Shown: positions 36,510-46,475, counted from the stretch's first letter. The stretch: 64,000 bases of DNA from Sphingobacteriia bacterium (GCA_017304675.1 JAFKLS010000019.1:62001-126000); one strand, 5' to 3'. Translations and numbers: made by a program. Notes: generated from the letters alone by a model not told the origin.

Positions 36510-37169
36510 ATGGCTGTAAATAAAGAAGTTTATTGGCAATTGAAAAAGGAATTGGAACGTACCGGCACCGAATTGGTTGCAGTTAGCAAAACCAAGCCTG
36601 TAAGTGATGTTGAAGCTTTATATATGCTGGGACAAAGAGATTTCGGTGAAAATTATGTTCAGGAACTGGTGGAAAAAGAAACGCAGTTGCCTAAAGATAT
36701 TCGCTGGCATTTTATTGGTCATTTACAAAGCAATAAAGTAAAATACATCGCTCCATTCGTTCATTTAATTCATGGTGTTGATAGTTTTAATTTGTTGAAA
36801 GAAATCAATAAGCAAGCTGCAAAAAATAACAGGATTATTAATTGCTTGCTGCAGGTGCATATTGCACAGGAAGAAACAAAGTTCGGGTTCTCATTTCACG
36901 AATTAAATGAATTAAGCGAGTTGAGTGAATTGAAAAATGTGAATGTTTGCGGATTAATGGGAATGGCAAGCTTTACGGAGGATATGGAGGCGGTGAGAAA
37001 TGAGTTTAAAAATTTGAAAACGGCTTTCGATAAATTCTCAATTCGCAATTGTCAATTGTCAATTCTTTCGATGGGTATGACAACAGATTATAAAGTTGCT
37101 ATTGAAGAAGGAAGCAATATGGTAAGAATTGGAAGTATGCTTTTTGGTGCAAGGGAGTATAGTAAATAA
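36510..37169 (+). CDS. YggS family pyridoxal phosphate-binding protein
   Basis: This is a PLP-binding homeostasis protein (alanine racemase-like barrel, no racemase partner domain), 219 residues from the ATG at 36510. The PLP lysine is in LVAVSKTKPVSD. IRWHFIGHLQSNKVKY, HGVDSF and LSMGMTTDYKVAIEEGSN are conserved. Just before LSMGM the coding DNA contains four tandem 7 bp units (37037-37064), which are translated as SIRNCQLSI. This looks like a repeat that has entered the reading frame. Confidence 0.93.
   Translation: MAVNKEVYWQLKKELERTGTELVAVSKTKPVSDVEALYMLGQRDFGENYVQELVEKETQLPKDIRWHFIGHLQSNKVKYIAPFVHLIHGVDSFNLLKEINKQAAKNNRIINCLLQVHIAQEETKFGFSFHELNELSELSELKNVNVCGLMGMASFTEDMEAVRNEFKNLKTAFDKFSIRNCQLSILSMGMTTDYKVAIEEGSNMVRIGSMLFGAREYSK
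37037..37064 (+). repeat. Heptamer repeat inside yggS
   Basis: Four consecutive 7 bp units CTCAATT, CGCAATT, GTCAATT and GTCAATT. Because the unit is 7 bp and not a multiple of 3, each copy is read in a different frame. The element nevertheless keeps the YggS frame open by contributing 28 bp within a variable linker. Confidence 0.65.
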
Positions 37170-37286
37170 CCTTGCACAAACCTGGTATTTAATCTTATTA
37201 GGTTATTGAAAAATTCCCTGAATTAATATTTACAATGTATTCATGCAGAGATTCCTCAATGCATTCCGGTAATAAAGCAAATTATT

Positions 37287-37922
37287 TTAAAACAAGCCAA
37301 ACAACATGCCATCAACTTTATTAATAATATCGCCTAAATGTTCCTCATTCTCTGCAAACTTGTTTTTATCGCAATCAATAATCAATAACTGGCCCTCTTT
37401 ATAATCATCAATCCACCTGTTATAATAATCATTCAGCTTCTTTAAGTAATCTAAGCGAATGTTTTCTTCGTATTCTCTGCCGCGTTTTTGTATTTGCGCT
37501 ACTAAAGTTGGTACCGATGCTTTTAAATAAATCAATAAATCAGGTGGTTGAACCATTGTTTTCAATGTTTGGAAAAATTGAAAATAATTTTCAAAATCCC
37601 TTTTACTCATCAAACCCATATCGTGCAAATTGGGAGCAAAAATATTGGCATCTTCATAAATGGTTCTATCCTGAATAACGGTTTCTGTTCCCCGTTGAAT
37701 ATCGAGTAACTGATTCAACCTGCTGTTTAAAAAATAAATCTGAAGATTAAAGCTCCAGCGAGGCATATCCTCGTAAAAGTCCATCAGATAAGGGTTATGG
37801 TCAACGTCTTCAAATTGAGGGATCCATTTATAGTGTTTACTCAATAATTCTGTTAATGTGGTTTTACCGGCACCTATGTTTCCGGCAACTGCAACATGTT
37901 TTGGTTTCTTTAGCTTTGCCAT
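37287..37922 (-). CDS. Deoxynucleoside kinase
   Basis: A 211-residue kinase of the dNK/dGK family that phosphorylates deoxynucleosides for salvage. The P-loop is VAGNIGAGKTTLTE. The DRTIYEDANIFA segment and RGREYEENIRLDYLKKLN (ERS-like and lid region) are conserved. It is monocistronic and leftward, with its end about 115 bp after the convergent yggS stop. Confidence 0.92.
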   Translation of the reverse strand: MAKLKKPKHVAVAGNIGAGKTTLTELLSKHYKWIPQFEDVDHNPYLMDFYEDMPRWSFNLQIYFLNSRLNQLLDIQRGTETVIQDRTIYEDANIFAPNLHDMGLMSKRDFENYFQFFQTLKTMVQPPDLLIYLKASVPTLVAQIQKRGREYEENIRLDYLKKLNDYYNRWIDDYKEGQLLIIDCDKNKFAENEEHLGDIINKVDGMLFGLF

Positions 37923-38025
37923 CTAACGATTCTATTTGCGATAGTACAGTTTCTTAATTAAGTGAATGTAACGTTTCCTGCTAAACTTATCAACTTTTTG
38001 CTTGAGTAAGTTCACAATATTTTTA

Positions 38026-39021
38026 TTAATAATTCATGCCAACAGCTTTCCTTACTTCTTGCAAAGTGGCAGCAGCACTTGCTCTAGCTTTATCTGCGCC
38101 TTGCTGAATGATTTTATGTAACAGGTTTTTATCCTGTTGTATATCGGCAGCTTTTTCCCTGATAGGTTTTATAAAGCTTACCATGTCTTCAGCCAATTGC
38201 TTTTTCATATCGCCATAGCGGATGGAACATTTATTAAAATCTTCTTCAAACTTATTATATGTATCGGCAGAACTGGTTATACGCATTAATGTAAAAATAT
38301 TTTCAATGTAATCCGGTTTAACAGAGTTTGGTTCGGTAGGCCCACTATCTGTTTTTGCTTTCATGATTTTTTTTCTGATGGCATCATCTTCATCAGCCAG
38401 GTACAAGGTGCTCATTTGGTTTTCACTTTTGCTCATTTTGCCATTACCATCGAGGCTCATAATTTTTACCAGTTCACTTCCAAAGTTGAAGGCCTGTGGC
38501 GCAGGAAAAACATTACCGTAGCGGTAATTGAAGCGTTCTGCAAAATTTCTCGCCATTTCTAAATGTTGTTCCTGGTCTTTTCCAACAGGTACTTTAACGG
38601 CACGATGAATTAAAATATCTGAAGCCATTAGCACAGGATAAGTTAATAACCCCGCATTTACATTTTCAGGTTGTAACCTTACCTTTTCTTTAAAAGTGGT
38701 GGTTTTTTCCAGTTCGCCTTTATAAGCCAGCATATTCAGGTACAAATACAGTTCAGCTATTTCCGGAACATCGCTTTGTACATACAAAGCAACCTTATCA
38801 GGGTCTAACCCGCAGGCAACATTTTCTGCTATCACCCTGTGTACACTGTTCTGTAACTCTTTGGTATCGGGATGTGTTGTAAGAGAATGCCAGTTGGCCA
38901 CAAAAAAATAACAATCATATTCATCCTGCATGCGAACGTAATTGCGCATGGCCCCAAAATAATTGCCCAGGTGTAAAAAACCGGTTGGGCGAATACCACT
39001 TAGAACAACCTCTTTTTTCAT
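38026..39021 (-). CDS. trpS: Tryptophanyl-tRNA synthetase
   Basis: A class I synthetase charging tRNA-Trp, 331 residues. The HIGH-type motif is PTGFLHLGNYFG and the KMSKS motif is NGKMSKSENQ. DQEQHLEMARNFAERF is also typical. It is leftward, upstream of recG on the opposite strand, with the heptamer-repeat region in between. Confidence 0.97.
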   Translation of the reverse strand: MKKEVVLSGIRPTGFLHLGNYFGAMRNYVRMQDEYDCYFFVANWHSLTTHPDTKELQNSVHRVIAENVACGLDPDKVALYVQSDVPEIAELYLYLNMLAYKGELEKTTTFKEKVRLQPENVNAGLLTYPVLMASDILIHRAVKVPVGKDQEQHLEMARNFAERFNYRYGNVFPAPQAFNFGSELVKIMSLDGNGKMSKSENQMSTLYLADEDDAIRKKIMKAKTDSGPTEPNSVKPDYIENIFTLMRITSSADTYNKFEEDFNKCSIRYGDMKKQLAEDMVSFIKPIREKAADIQQDKNLLHKIIQQGADKARASAAATLQEVRKAVGMNY

Positions 39022-39044
39022 AAGCGGCGAAGATAAGCAATAGC

Positions 39045-39127
39045 TTATGAGTTATGAATTATGAATAACAAGTTATTCTTTTTTACACCCGATATTTGTA
39101 ATTCATAACTCATAATTTATCACGCAT
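39045..39127. repeat. Inverted heptamer-repeat element before recG
   Basis: Left block: TTATGAG TTATGAA TTATGAA (39045-39065). Right block: AATTCAT AACTCAT AATTTAT CACGCAT (39100-39127). The 16 bp TTATGAGTTATGAATT (39045-39060) is a perfect inverted repeat of 39100-39115, so the element could form a long stem. Both blocks keep a 7 bp period. The right block runs up to 3 bp before the recG TTG start. Confidence 0.7.
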
Positions 39128-39130
39128 AAC

Positions 39131-41230
39131 TTGGGCATATTATCTTCTCCTATTGAATACCTTAAAGGTGTTGGACCTTTAAGAGCTGACATGCTTAAAA
39201 AGGAGCTGAATATTTTTACGTTCGAAGATTTATTGAATCATTTCCCCAACAGGCATGTAGATAAAACAAAAGTGAACACTATTGCGGAAATTAATCCGCA
39301 AACAGATTTTATTCAGGTGGCAGGAAGGCTATTAGGATATGAAATAATAGGAGAAAAAAGAAGCAAAAGACTGGTTGCGTTACTAAAAGATAAAACAGGG
39401 ATACTTGAACTTACTTGGTTTCAGGGTATTAACTGGATGCAAAAGAATTTAACGGTTGGCGCCGATTATCTTGTATTTGGTAAAACGGGGTTCTTTAATG
39501 GCAAACCTCAGATAGTTCACCCGGAAATGGAAGCGATCAATCATCAAACAACAGAAATAAAAAGTTTCTTGGAGCCGGTTTACCCCACCACTGAAAAATT
39601 AAAGGCAAGGGGTTTGAATGGAAGGCAACTGGGAAAACTAACACAGGTACTGTTTCAGCAAATACTTGCAAAGGATATGGCAGAGAATTTACCCGCCGAT
39701 CTGCTGCAAAGAAATAAATTAATCAATCGCTATCAGGCATATCTAAAAGTTCATTTCCCTTCAACAATAGATGAATATGAGCAAGCTTTGTACAGATTGA
39801 AGTTTGAAGAATTGTTCATTGCGCAAGTACGTTTGGGTTTAATTCGTTTGCAGCGGCATAGAGCAAGCCGAGGTGTTATTTTTGAAAAAGTAGGCAATTA
39901 TTTTAATACTTTTTATAACCGGCATTTACCCTTTCAATTAACGAATGCACAAAAAAGAGTATTGAAAGAAATACGAACCGATACTGCAAGGGGGCACCAA
40001 ATGAATCGGTTATTACAAGGCGATGTTGGGAGTGGAAAAACCATTGTTGCTTTATTGAGTATGTTGCTGGCAGCCGATAATGGTTATCAAAGTTGTTTGA
40101 TGGCACCTACGGAGATTTTGGCACAACAGCATTTTCAAAGTCTCTCTTCCTTATTAAAAGAAATGAATGTTGAAATACGATTATTAACAGGTAGCACTAA
40201 AGCAGCAGAAAGAAGAGAGATATTACAAGATTTATTAGATGATACCATTCATTTTGTTGTAGGCACGCATGCTGTGATAGAGGAGGTGGTGCAATTTAAA
40301 AATTTAGGATTGGCTATTGTTGATGAACAACATCGTTTTGGTGTTGCCCAACGTGCCGCTTTATGGAAAAAGGCAATTATACCACCGCATATTTTGGTAA
40401 TGACTGCAACACCTATTCCCCGTACATTGGCAATGACTGCCTACGGAGACCTTGATTATAGTGTTATGGATGAACTTCCCCCGGGTAGGCAACCAATAAC
40501 CACCGTACACCGGTACGAACAAGCCAGGGCCAAAGTAATGGATTTTGTAAAAGAAGAAATTGCAAAAGGGAGGCAGGCTTATTTCATTTATCCCCTGATA
40601 GAAGAAAGCGAAAAACTAAGTTATGAAGACCTGATGCAAGGTTATGAGCAGGTAAAAAGTTTTTTCCCTGAATCAAAATATGGTATCAGCATGGTACATG
40701 GTAAAATGAATGCAGAACAAAAAGATACCAATATGCAGCGCTTTGCCAGAGGAGAAACCCATATTATGGTTGGCACTACTGTAATAGAAGTAGGTGTAAA
40801 TGTGCCCAATGCAACAGTAATGGTGATAGAAAGTTCTGAAAAATTCGGGTTATCGCAATTGCACCAGCTCCGTGGCAGGGTAGGCCGTGGCAGAGAGAAA
40901 AGTTTTTGCATTCTCTTAACAGGTAGTAAGGTAAGCGAAGATGCCAAAGAACGTATCAAGATAATGTGTGCTACCAACGATGGATTTAAAATAGCAGAAA
41001 AAGATTTGGAATTAAGAGGCCCGGGCGATATTGAAGGCACAAGACAAAGCGGAGCATTGAACTTCAAACTGGCAAGTATTGTAAACGATAAAGTTTTATT
41101 GGAACTGGCCAAAGCCGAAGCCGACCGGTTGATTGAGGATGACGAATCTTTGCAGCAGGAGAAGAACATTCCTTTGGCAAATTTTTTGCATACACAAAAA
41201 GGCAAAACCATGTGGAGTAAGATATCGTAG
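39131..41230 (+). CDS. recG: ATP-dependent DNA helicase RecG
   Basis: RecG remodels stalled replication forks and Holliday junctions. The 699-residue protein has the N-terminal wedge (SPIEYLKGVGPLRADML), Walker A LLQGDVGSGKTIVAL, DEQHRFG (DExH box), TATPIPRTLAM and QLRGRVGRG (motif VI). The reading frame is closed by TAA at 39113, leaving no ATG before the domain. Initiation is most likely at TTG 39131, immediately after the heptamer repeat. Confidence 0.96.
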   Translation: MGILSSPIEYLKGVGPLRADMLKKELNIFTFEDLLNHFPNRHVDKTKVNTIAEINPQTDFIQVAGRLLGYEIIGEKRSKRLVALLKDKTGILELTWFQGINWMQKNLTVGADYLVFGKTGFFNGKPQIVHPEMEAINHQTTEIKSFLEPVYPTTEKLKARGLNGRQLGKLTQVLFQQILAKDMAENLPADLLQRNKLINRYQAYLKVHFPSTIDEYEQALYRLKFEELFIAQVRLGLIRLQRHRASRGVIFEKVGNYFNTFYNRHLPFQLTNAQKRVLKEIRTDTARGHQMNRLLQGDVGSGKTIVALLSMLLAADNGYQSCLMAPTEILAQQHFQSLSSLLKEMNVEIRLLTGSTKAAERREILQDLLDDTIHFVVGTHAVIEEVVQFKNLGLAIVDEQHRFGVAQRAALWKKAIIPPHILVMTATPIPRTLAMTAYGDLDYSVMDELPPGRQPITTVHRYEQARAKVMDFVKEEIAKGRQAYFIYPLIEESEKLSYEDLMQGYEQVKSFFPESKYGISMVHGKMNAEQKDTNMQRFARGETHIMVGTTVIEVGVNVPNATVMVIESSEKFGLSQLHQLRGRVGRGREKSFCILLTGSKVSEDAKERIKIMCATNDGFKIAEKDLELRGPGDIEGTRQSGALNFKLASIVNDKVLLELAKAEADRLIEDDESLQQEKNIPLANFLHTQKGKTMWSKIS

Positions 41231-41292
41231 GCAGCAGTCAGTGTTAAATTGGTATTATAGTCGTATCTTTTAATAGAATTAAAATCAATTGA

Positions 41293-44200
41293 ATGAGGGG
41301 CGTTGTTAAAAAGGTAGGATATATTTTGTTGTTGTTGATTGTGCACTTTGTAAAGGCCCAGTCTAATCTTGAATTTGTAGAGAACAAAGGGCAATGGGAT
41401 AAAACCATCAGTTTTAAAGGGGATTTAAATATAGGTTCATTTGCACTAAAGCCCGATGGAGGTTACAGGCTTTTGTTATATAACCAGGATGACCTTGCAG
41501 CCCTTAGCCCGCATCTCAGCAGGTTTTATTCTGCAAAAAAAACAGATTCCAAAACAAAAAAGATAAACGATACTGCCAACACAACCACACTCAGAGGGCA
41601 CGTATATGAAGTTAAGTTTCTAAATGCCAACCCCAACCCTCAGGCAATACCCGACAAAGCATTAAAAACGTATAATAATTATTTTATCGGTAACGATTCA
41701 ACCAAATGGGCATCTCATTGTAAAGTATACCAGGCGGTAACTTATAAAAATGTATACCCCAATATAGATGTTCGGTATTATACTGCCAATGGCTCTTTAA
41801 AGTATGATCTTATTGTTAATCCAGGCGGTAACCCGGATAATATTGCTTTGTATTTTGATGGGGCTGATAATCTTAAAGTAAAGAGCGGTGAGCTTTTAAT
41901 TCAAACATCGGTTACTGAAATGAAAGAAGCCATACCGCAATCCTATATTCTGAACAATGCAACGAGAGATGAAGCAGAATGTAACTATCAGGTAAAAGGA
42001 AATATTGTTCGGTTCAAACTAAAAAACCAACACGATAAGAATACCACTCTGGTAATAGATCCGCAATTTGTATTTTGTTCTTTTAGCGGCAGCTCTGCAG
42101 ATAATTGGGGGTTTACAGCTACTTATGACAATGGTGGTAATTTTTACCTTGGAGGAATTGTTTTCGGATCAGGTTTTCCGGTAAGTAATGGAGCATTTCA
42201 AACAAATTTTGCAGGCGGGTCTAATACCGGTGAAGGAAAATCTTTCGATATAGGAATCATTAAACTCGATCCTGGTGGAGTGAATCGGTTGTTTGCTACA
42301 TATATTGGTGGCAGCAGCGGCAATGAATATCCCCACAGCCTGGTATGCGATGCAAACAATAATCTTATTCTTTCTGGCAGAACCAGTTCGTCTGATTATC
42401 CTGGTACGTTAAAAGGACCAGGTGGCGGCCTGGATATTATTCTTTCTAAATTTAGTTCCGATGGATCTGCTCTTACCGGCTCTCTGCGCATTGGAGGTAA
42501 GGGAGATGATGGCGTGAACATAAAAAATAAATATCCCACTAACACGCAAGGTTTTGTTGGTGCTGTTTCTACCAGAAGAAATTATGGAGATGATAGCAGG
42601 AGTGAAGTGATTGTAGATAATGCAGGAAATATTTACCTCGCATCCTGCACACAGTCAACCGATTTTCCCACAACTGCCAATGCCTTTCAAACGAGTAACG
42701 GTGGGCCTAATGCTTCGGGCAGAACACAGGATGGCGTATTTATTAAAACAGATCCATCCTTAACCAACCTCATATGCAGCACTTATTTAGGTGGCAGCGA
42801 CGATGATGCGCCTTTTGTACTCGCAATCAATCCTTCCAACTCCAATATTTATATTGCCGGAGCTACAGCCAGCTCAGATTTACCCGGAAACAGGGGGGGT
42901 AGTTTATTTCAAAATAATCAGGGACAGGTAGATGGGTTTGTAAGCATTATTGCCAATAATACTTACCAGTTATTGCAAACGAGTTACTGGGGTACTTTGG
43001 GTATAGACATTATTTACGGTATTCAGTTCGATAAATTTGGCTTCCCTTACATTATGGGTACCACTACAGGCGCATGGCCTGTGGTAAATGCTGTTTATAA
43101 TGTGGCAGGTGCAAAACAGTTTATCGCTAAGTTAAAGCCCGATTTATCGGGCTGGGTATATTCTACTACATTCGGAACTGCCAATTCTGTGGTGCCTAAT
43201 ATTTCTCCCACAGCTTTTTTGATAGATCGGTGTGAGCAGGCTTATGTTTCCGGTTGGGGAGGTTTGGCAGATAATGCAACTGAATTAGGTTATCCTAATG
43301 CAGGCACGAAAGGGTTACCTATTACACCAGATGCCACACAATCTACAACAGACGGAAGTGATTTTTATTTTTTTGTTTTAGGAAAAAATGCATCAGGACA
43401 AATATATGGCAGCTTCTTTGGCCAGAATGGAGGAAATTACCCCGATCATGTTGATGGAGGAACCAGTCGTTTCGATAAGAACGGAGTGATTTATCAAGGG
43501 GTTTGTGCCAATTGTGGTGGTGGCGCTGTATTTCCTACAGGGCCTCCCGGTGTTTGGTCGCCAACCAACAGAGCATTACCTTCTGGTTGCAATATGGCAG
43601 GAATAAAAATTGCATTCAATCTTGCGGGGCTTCAGGCAGAATTAAAATCACGGATAGAGGGCTCTACAAGAGATACTTCAGGATGCCTGCCCCTTATGGT
43701 TGCATTTAAAGATTCTATTGGAGATGGAAAACAATATATATGGAATTACGGTGACGGATCAAAGTATGATACCACCACCACTTCAAGTGTTACACATATT
43801 TTTAATTCTGTTGGCAGGTTTAAAGTAAGCATGATCGCTATAGACTCTAATACCTGTAATGTAAGAGACACTTCTTATGTAACTATTAAAGTGGGCAGTG
43901 ATTCGGTATCCTTGAGCTTACAAAGTAAAAAACTACTGCCCTGTACGCAGTTGAATTATGCGTTTACCAATAATTCTTTTTTAGTAAACTCCTTAAAACA
44001 ATTTGGTGATTCTTCTTTTGTAATAGACTTTGGAGATAAATCACCGCTTAAATACCTGAAGAAAGGTGAAACCGTTTTTACGCATGCTTTTCCTGCAGAG
44101 GGAACATACTATGTAAAACTAACATTGCTCGATACGAATTTTTGCAATTTTGATGATTATGTAATTGATACATTGAGAATAGCTTCCAATCTTAAAGCTG

Positions 44201-44958
44201 CGTTCACAACACCTGCAAAAGGATGTATACCTTATACGGCTGTGTTCAACAACCAGTCTAATGGAGGTCAGCAGTTTTTTTGGGATTTTGGTGATGGAAG
44301 CACATCTACTGTAAGTAATCCAACACATGTTTATAATAATGTTGGAACTTATTCTGTGAAATTGATAGCAATAGATTCAGGAACCTGTAACATAATAGAT
44401 AGTGCCATTCAGGTAATTACCACTTCCGGTAAACCCACTGCTGCTTTTACGGCTACTCCGCAGCCACCGGTGGCCAATACAGCCATTAACTTTATTAATA
44501 ATTCAACCGGCGGCACTTTGTTTAAATTCTTTTTCGGAGACCTGGACAGTGTTATTACAACAAGTGTTACACAACCTGTTTCTCATATCTATAACCAAAC
44601 AAATACTTATAAAGCGTGTTTATATGCTTACAATGCTTCGGGTTGTTTTGATGTAACATGCCAATTGGTTTCAGCACTAATAAATCCTTTATTCGATGTG
44701 CCCAATGCTTTTTCACCCAATGGAGATGGTATTAACGATAAGATCTATGTAAGAGGTTATGGTATTGCTACAATGAAGTGGAGTATTTATAACCGGTGGG
44801 GAACATTGGTATACCAATCATCCGATAAATCATCCGGTTGGGATGGAACTTATTTAGGTAAGGTTCAGCCGCAAGATGTTTATCATTATGTATTGGAAGT
44901 AGAATTATCTGATGGGGGCAAATTCACTAAAAAAGGAGATATAACCTTGTTAAGATAA
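41293..44958 (+). CDS. Type IX secreted giant protein with PKD repeats and CHU_C sorting domain
   Basis: A 1221-residue surface or secreted protein. It has a signal peptide (VGYILLLLIVHFVKAQ), an N-terminal region LEFVENKGQWDKTISFKGD typical of DUF7948-type proteins, an SBBP-like beta-propeller region (~260-760, repeats such as YIGGSSGNEY, YLGGSDDDAP), four PKD-like domains (~790-1130, WNYGDGS, VIDFGDKSP, FWDFGDGST and FFFGDLDS) and a C-terminal gliding-motility type B sorting domain (PNAFSPNGDGINDKIYVRG, YNRWGTLVYQSS, SGWDGTYLG). The next gene begins at the very next base. Confidence 0.93.
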   Translation: MRGVVKKVGYILLLLIVHFVKAQSNLEFVENKGQWDKTISFKGDLNIGSFALKPDGGYRLLLYNQDDLAALSPHLSRFYSAKKTDSKTKKINDTANTTTLRGHVYEVKFLNANPNPQAIPDKALKTYNNYFIGNDSTKWASHCKVYQAVTYKNVYPNIDVRYYTANGSLKYDLIVNPGGNPDNIALYFDGADNLKVKSGELLIQTSVTEMKEAIPQSYILNNATRDEAECNYQVKGNIVRFKLKNQHDKNTTLVIDPQFVFCSFSGSSADNWGFTATYDNGGNFYLGGIVFGSGFPVSNGAFQTNFAGGSNTGEGKSFDIGIIKLDPGGVNRLFATYIGGSSGNEYPHSLVCDANNNLILSGRTSSSDYPGTLKGPGGGLDIILSKFSSDGSALTGSLRIGGKGDDGVNIKNKYPTNTQGFVGAVSTRRNYGDDSRSEVIVDNAGNIYLASCTQSTDFPTTANAFQTSNGGPNASGRTQDGVFIKTDPSLTNLICSTYLGGSDDDAPFVLAINPSNSNIYIAGATASSDLPGNRGGSLFQNNQGQVDGFVSIIANNTYQLLQTSYWGTLGIDIIYGIQFDKFGFPYIMGTTTGAWPVVNAVYNVAGAKQFIAKLKPDLSGWVYSTTFGTANSVVPNISPTAFLIDRCEQAYVSGWGGLADNATELGYPNAGTKGLPITPDATQSTTDGSDFYFFVLGKNASGQIYGSFFGQNGGNYPDHVDGGTSRFDKNGVIYQGVCANCGGGAVFPTGPPGVWSPTNRALPSGCNMAGIKIAFNLAGLQAELKSRIEGSTRDTSGCLPLMVAFKDSIGDGKQYIWNYGDGSKYDTTTTSSVTHIFNSVGRFKVSMIAIDSNTCNVRDTSYVTIKVGSDSVSLSLQSKKLLPCTQLNYAFTNNSFLVNSLKQFGDSSFVIDFGDKSPLKYLKKGETVFTHAFPAEGTYYVKLTLLDTNFCNFDDYVIDTLRIASNLKAAFTTPAKGCIPYTAVFNNQSNGGQQFFWDFGDGSTSTVSNPTHVYNNVGTYSVKLIAIDSGTCNIIDSAIQVITTSGKPTAAFTATPQPPVANTAINFINNSTGGTLFKFFFGDLDSVITTSVTQPVSHIYNQTNTYKACLYAYNASGCFDVTCQLVSALINPLFDVPNAFSPNGDGINDKIYVRGYGIATMKWSIYNRWGTLVYQSSDKSSGWDGTYLGKVQPQDVYHYVLEVELSDGGKFTKKGDITLLR

Positions 44959-45981
44959 ATGAACAGATATATATACATATTAACCATCTTTATCTTTACA
45001 ACCTATTGCAATATCTATGCACAGGATTTGCATTTTTCTCAATATTTTAATGCGCCTTTATTAGTTAACCCGGCCAACACCGGTTTTATGCCCGACCACG
45101 ATTATAGGTTGGGAATTAATTACAGGGATCAATGGGCCAATATTGGCAACGCCTATAAAACAATGAGTGCATGGGGCGATGTTCAGTTGTTTAACAGCAG
45201 GTTTGAGAACGGATGGGTGGGCTTGGGCGGCACTTTATTGAAAGATGATGCCGGCGGCGGAACATTAACAGCTACAAGGCTTTTTGTTTCAACTGCTTAC
45301 CACCAGGTAATTAACGATAATGGATTATTAAGTGTAGGAGTGGGTATTGGTGGAGTGAACAAGCGTGTAGACCCATCGAAACTTACTTTTGATAACCAGT
45401 GGAACGGTAAGTTTTTTGATATCACCGTTCCCAATAACGAACCCTTTAATTATACATCGGTTTATTATCTGGATTTACAGTTAGGAGTGAATTATGCAGC
45501 TTTTTTAACAGATAATCTTTATGTAAATGCAGGCGCAAGTATTCAACATTTAAACCAGCCGTCCGAATCCTTCTTTGCATCTAATGCTATTACCAGCGGA
45601 AGACTGGCTCCCAGGTATACTTTTTTTGTAAATGCGCACATTAAATACGGTAACCTGGCAATCGTTAACCCTAATGTATACTATAGTAAAATGGGTACTG
45701 TAACGGAAACGGTTCTGGGTGCCAATGTTAATTATAACCTCAGTGGCGAAGGCGGTGCTAATCAATTAATATTAGGCTTGTACTACAGGGCGGGAGATGC
45801 CATTATTCCTATGATAGGATACCAGGTGAACGACTTGAAAATTACTTTTAATTACGATGCTACCACATCTGCATTAGGTGTATACAACGGAACACAGGGA
45901 GCTTACGAAGTATCTGTGATGAAAAATGGTATTTTCGGGGCAGACAAATCCATTAAATGCCCTAAAATGGTGCGTTTTTAA
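44959..45981 (+). CDS. PorP/SprF family type IX secretion membrane protein
   Basis: An outer-membrane protein that helps present or attach type B cargo. The 340-residue protein has a signal peptide (IYILTIFIFTTYCNIYAQ) followed by DLHFSQYFNAPLLVNPANTG, the family hallmark, and a barrel. It begins at the base after the cargo stop, so the two genes are translationally coupled, the usual pairing of type B cargo with its SprF-like partner. Its stop overlaps the convergent ogt gene by 4 bp. Confidence 0.95.
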   Translation: MNRYIYILTIFIFTTYCNIYAQDLHFSQYFNAPLLVNPANTGFMPDHDYRLGINYRDQWANIGNAYKTMSAWGDVQLFNSRFENGWVGLGGTLLKDDAGGGTLTATRLFVSTAYHQVINDNGLLSVGVGIGGVNKRVDPSKLTFDNQWNGKFFDITVPNNEPFNYTSVYYLDLQLGVNYAAFLTDNLYVNAGASIQHLNQPSESFFASNAITSGRLAPRYTFFVNAHIKYGNLAIVNPNVYYSKMGTVTETVLGANVNYNLSGEGGANQLILGLYYRAGDAIIPMIGYQVNDLKITFNYDATTSALGVYNGTQGAYEVSVMKNGIFGADKSIKCPKMVRF

Positions 45982-46475
45982 AACAGGGTTTGAACACCAT
46001 TGTGTATCCTGAATTCGTGTTGCAGTAACCATTTTTTACGCCATAGTCCGCCGGAATAACCTACAAGACTTTTATCGCTTCCTATAACGCGGTGGCAGGG
46101 AACAATAATTGCAATTTTATTTTTACCATTCGTGCTGGCCACAGCCCTTATGGCTTTGGCATCGCCGAGGCGTTTAGAAAGGTCAAGATAACTTAGGGTT
46201 CTGCCAAAAGGAATCTCCAATAATTCACTCCATACCTTTTTTTGAAATTCTGTTCCTTCCTGGTGAACAGGTATATTAAACGTTTTTCTTCTGCCGGCAA
46301 AAAATTCTATCAACTCTTCGGTGCACTGATGCATCACTTCACTAATACCCGGTTCGCCATGCACTATCTGTTCCTTATTATCTACAAAACTTAATTCCGC
46401 AATATAGTTGTCTGTGGCGCCTATCTTCAACAGGCCAATTGGGCTTTCGTAATAAGTGTAGTAGAGTTCGTTCAT
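45978..46475 (-). CDS. ogt: Methylated-DNA-[protein]-cysteine S-methyltransferase
   Basis: A suicide DNA repair protein that removes methyl groups from O6-methylguanine. The 165-residue protein has the acceptor cysteine in VPCHRVIGSDKSLVGYSGG and a HTH segment (ELLEIPFGRTLSYLDLSKRL). No Ada-type regulatory domain is present, so it is the Ogt type. It starts 1 bp inside the csaA stop and ends overlapping the PorP stop. Confidence 0.95.
   Translation of the reverse strand: MNELYYTYYESPIGLLKIGATDNYIAELSFVDNKEQIVHGEPGISEVMHQCTEELIEFFAGRRKTFNIPVHQEGTEFQKKVWSELLEIPFGRTLSYLDLSKRLGDAKAIRAVASTNGKNKIAIIVPCHRVIGSDKSLVGYSGGLWRKKWLLQHEFRIHNGVQTLF

Noticed and set aside
36898..36945. ELNELSELSEL repeat in yggS as part of the heptamer family
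   Set aside because: Its period is 9 bp, i.e. codon-based, so it is an ordinary protein repeat and not the 7 bp element.
39045..39127. Possible CRISPR-like or REP array before recG
   Set aside because: Units are only 7 bp and there are no spacers of regular length, so this is a short tandem/inverted repeat, not CRISPR.
40642..41394. A 250-codon minus-strand frame opposite recG
   Set aside because: It lies antisense to conserved helicase motifs and runs into the intergenic region; its length comes from codon bias in recG.
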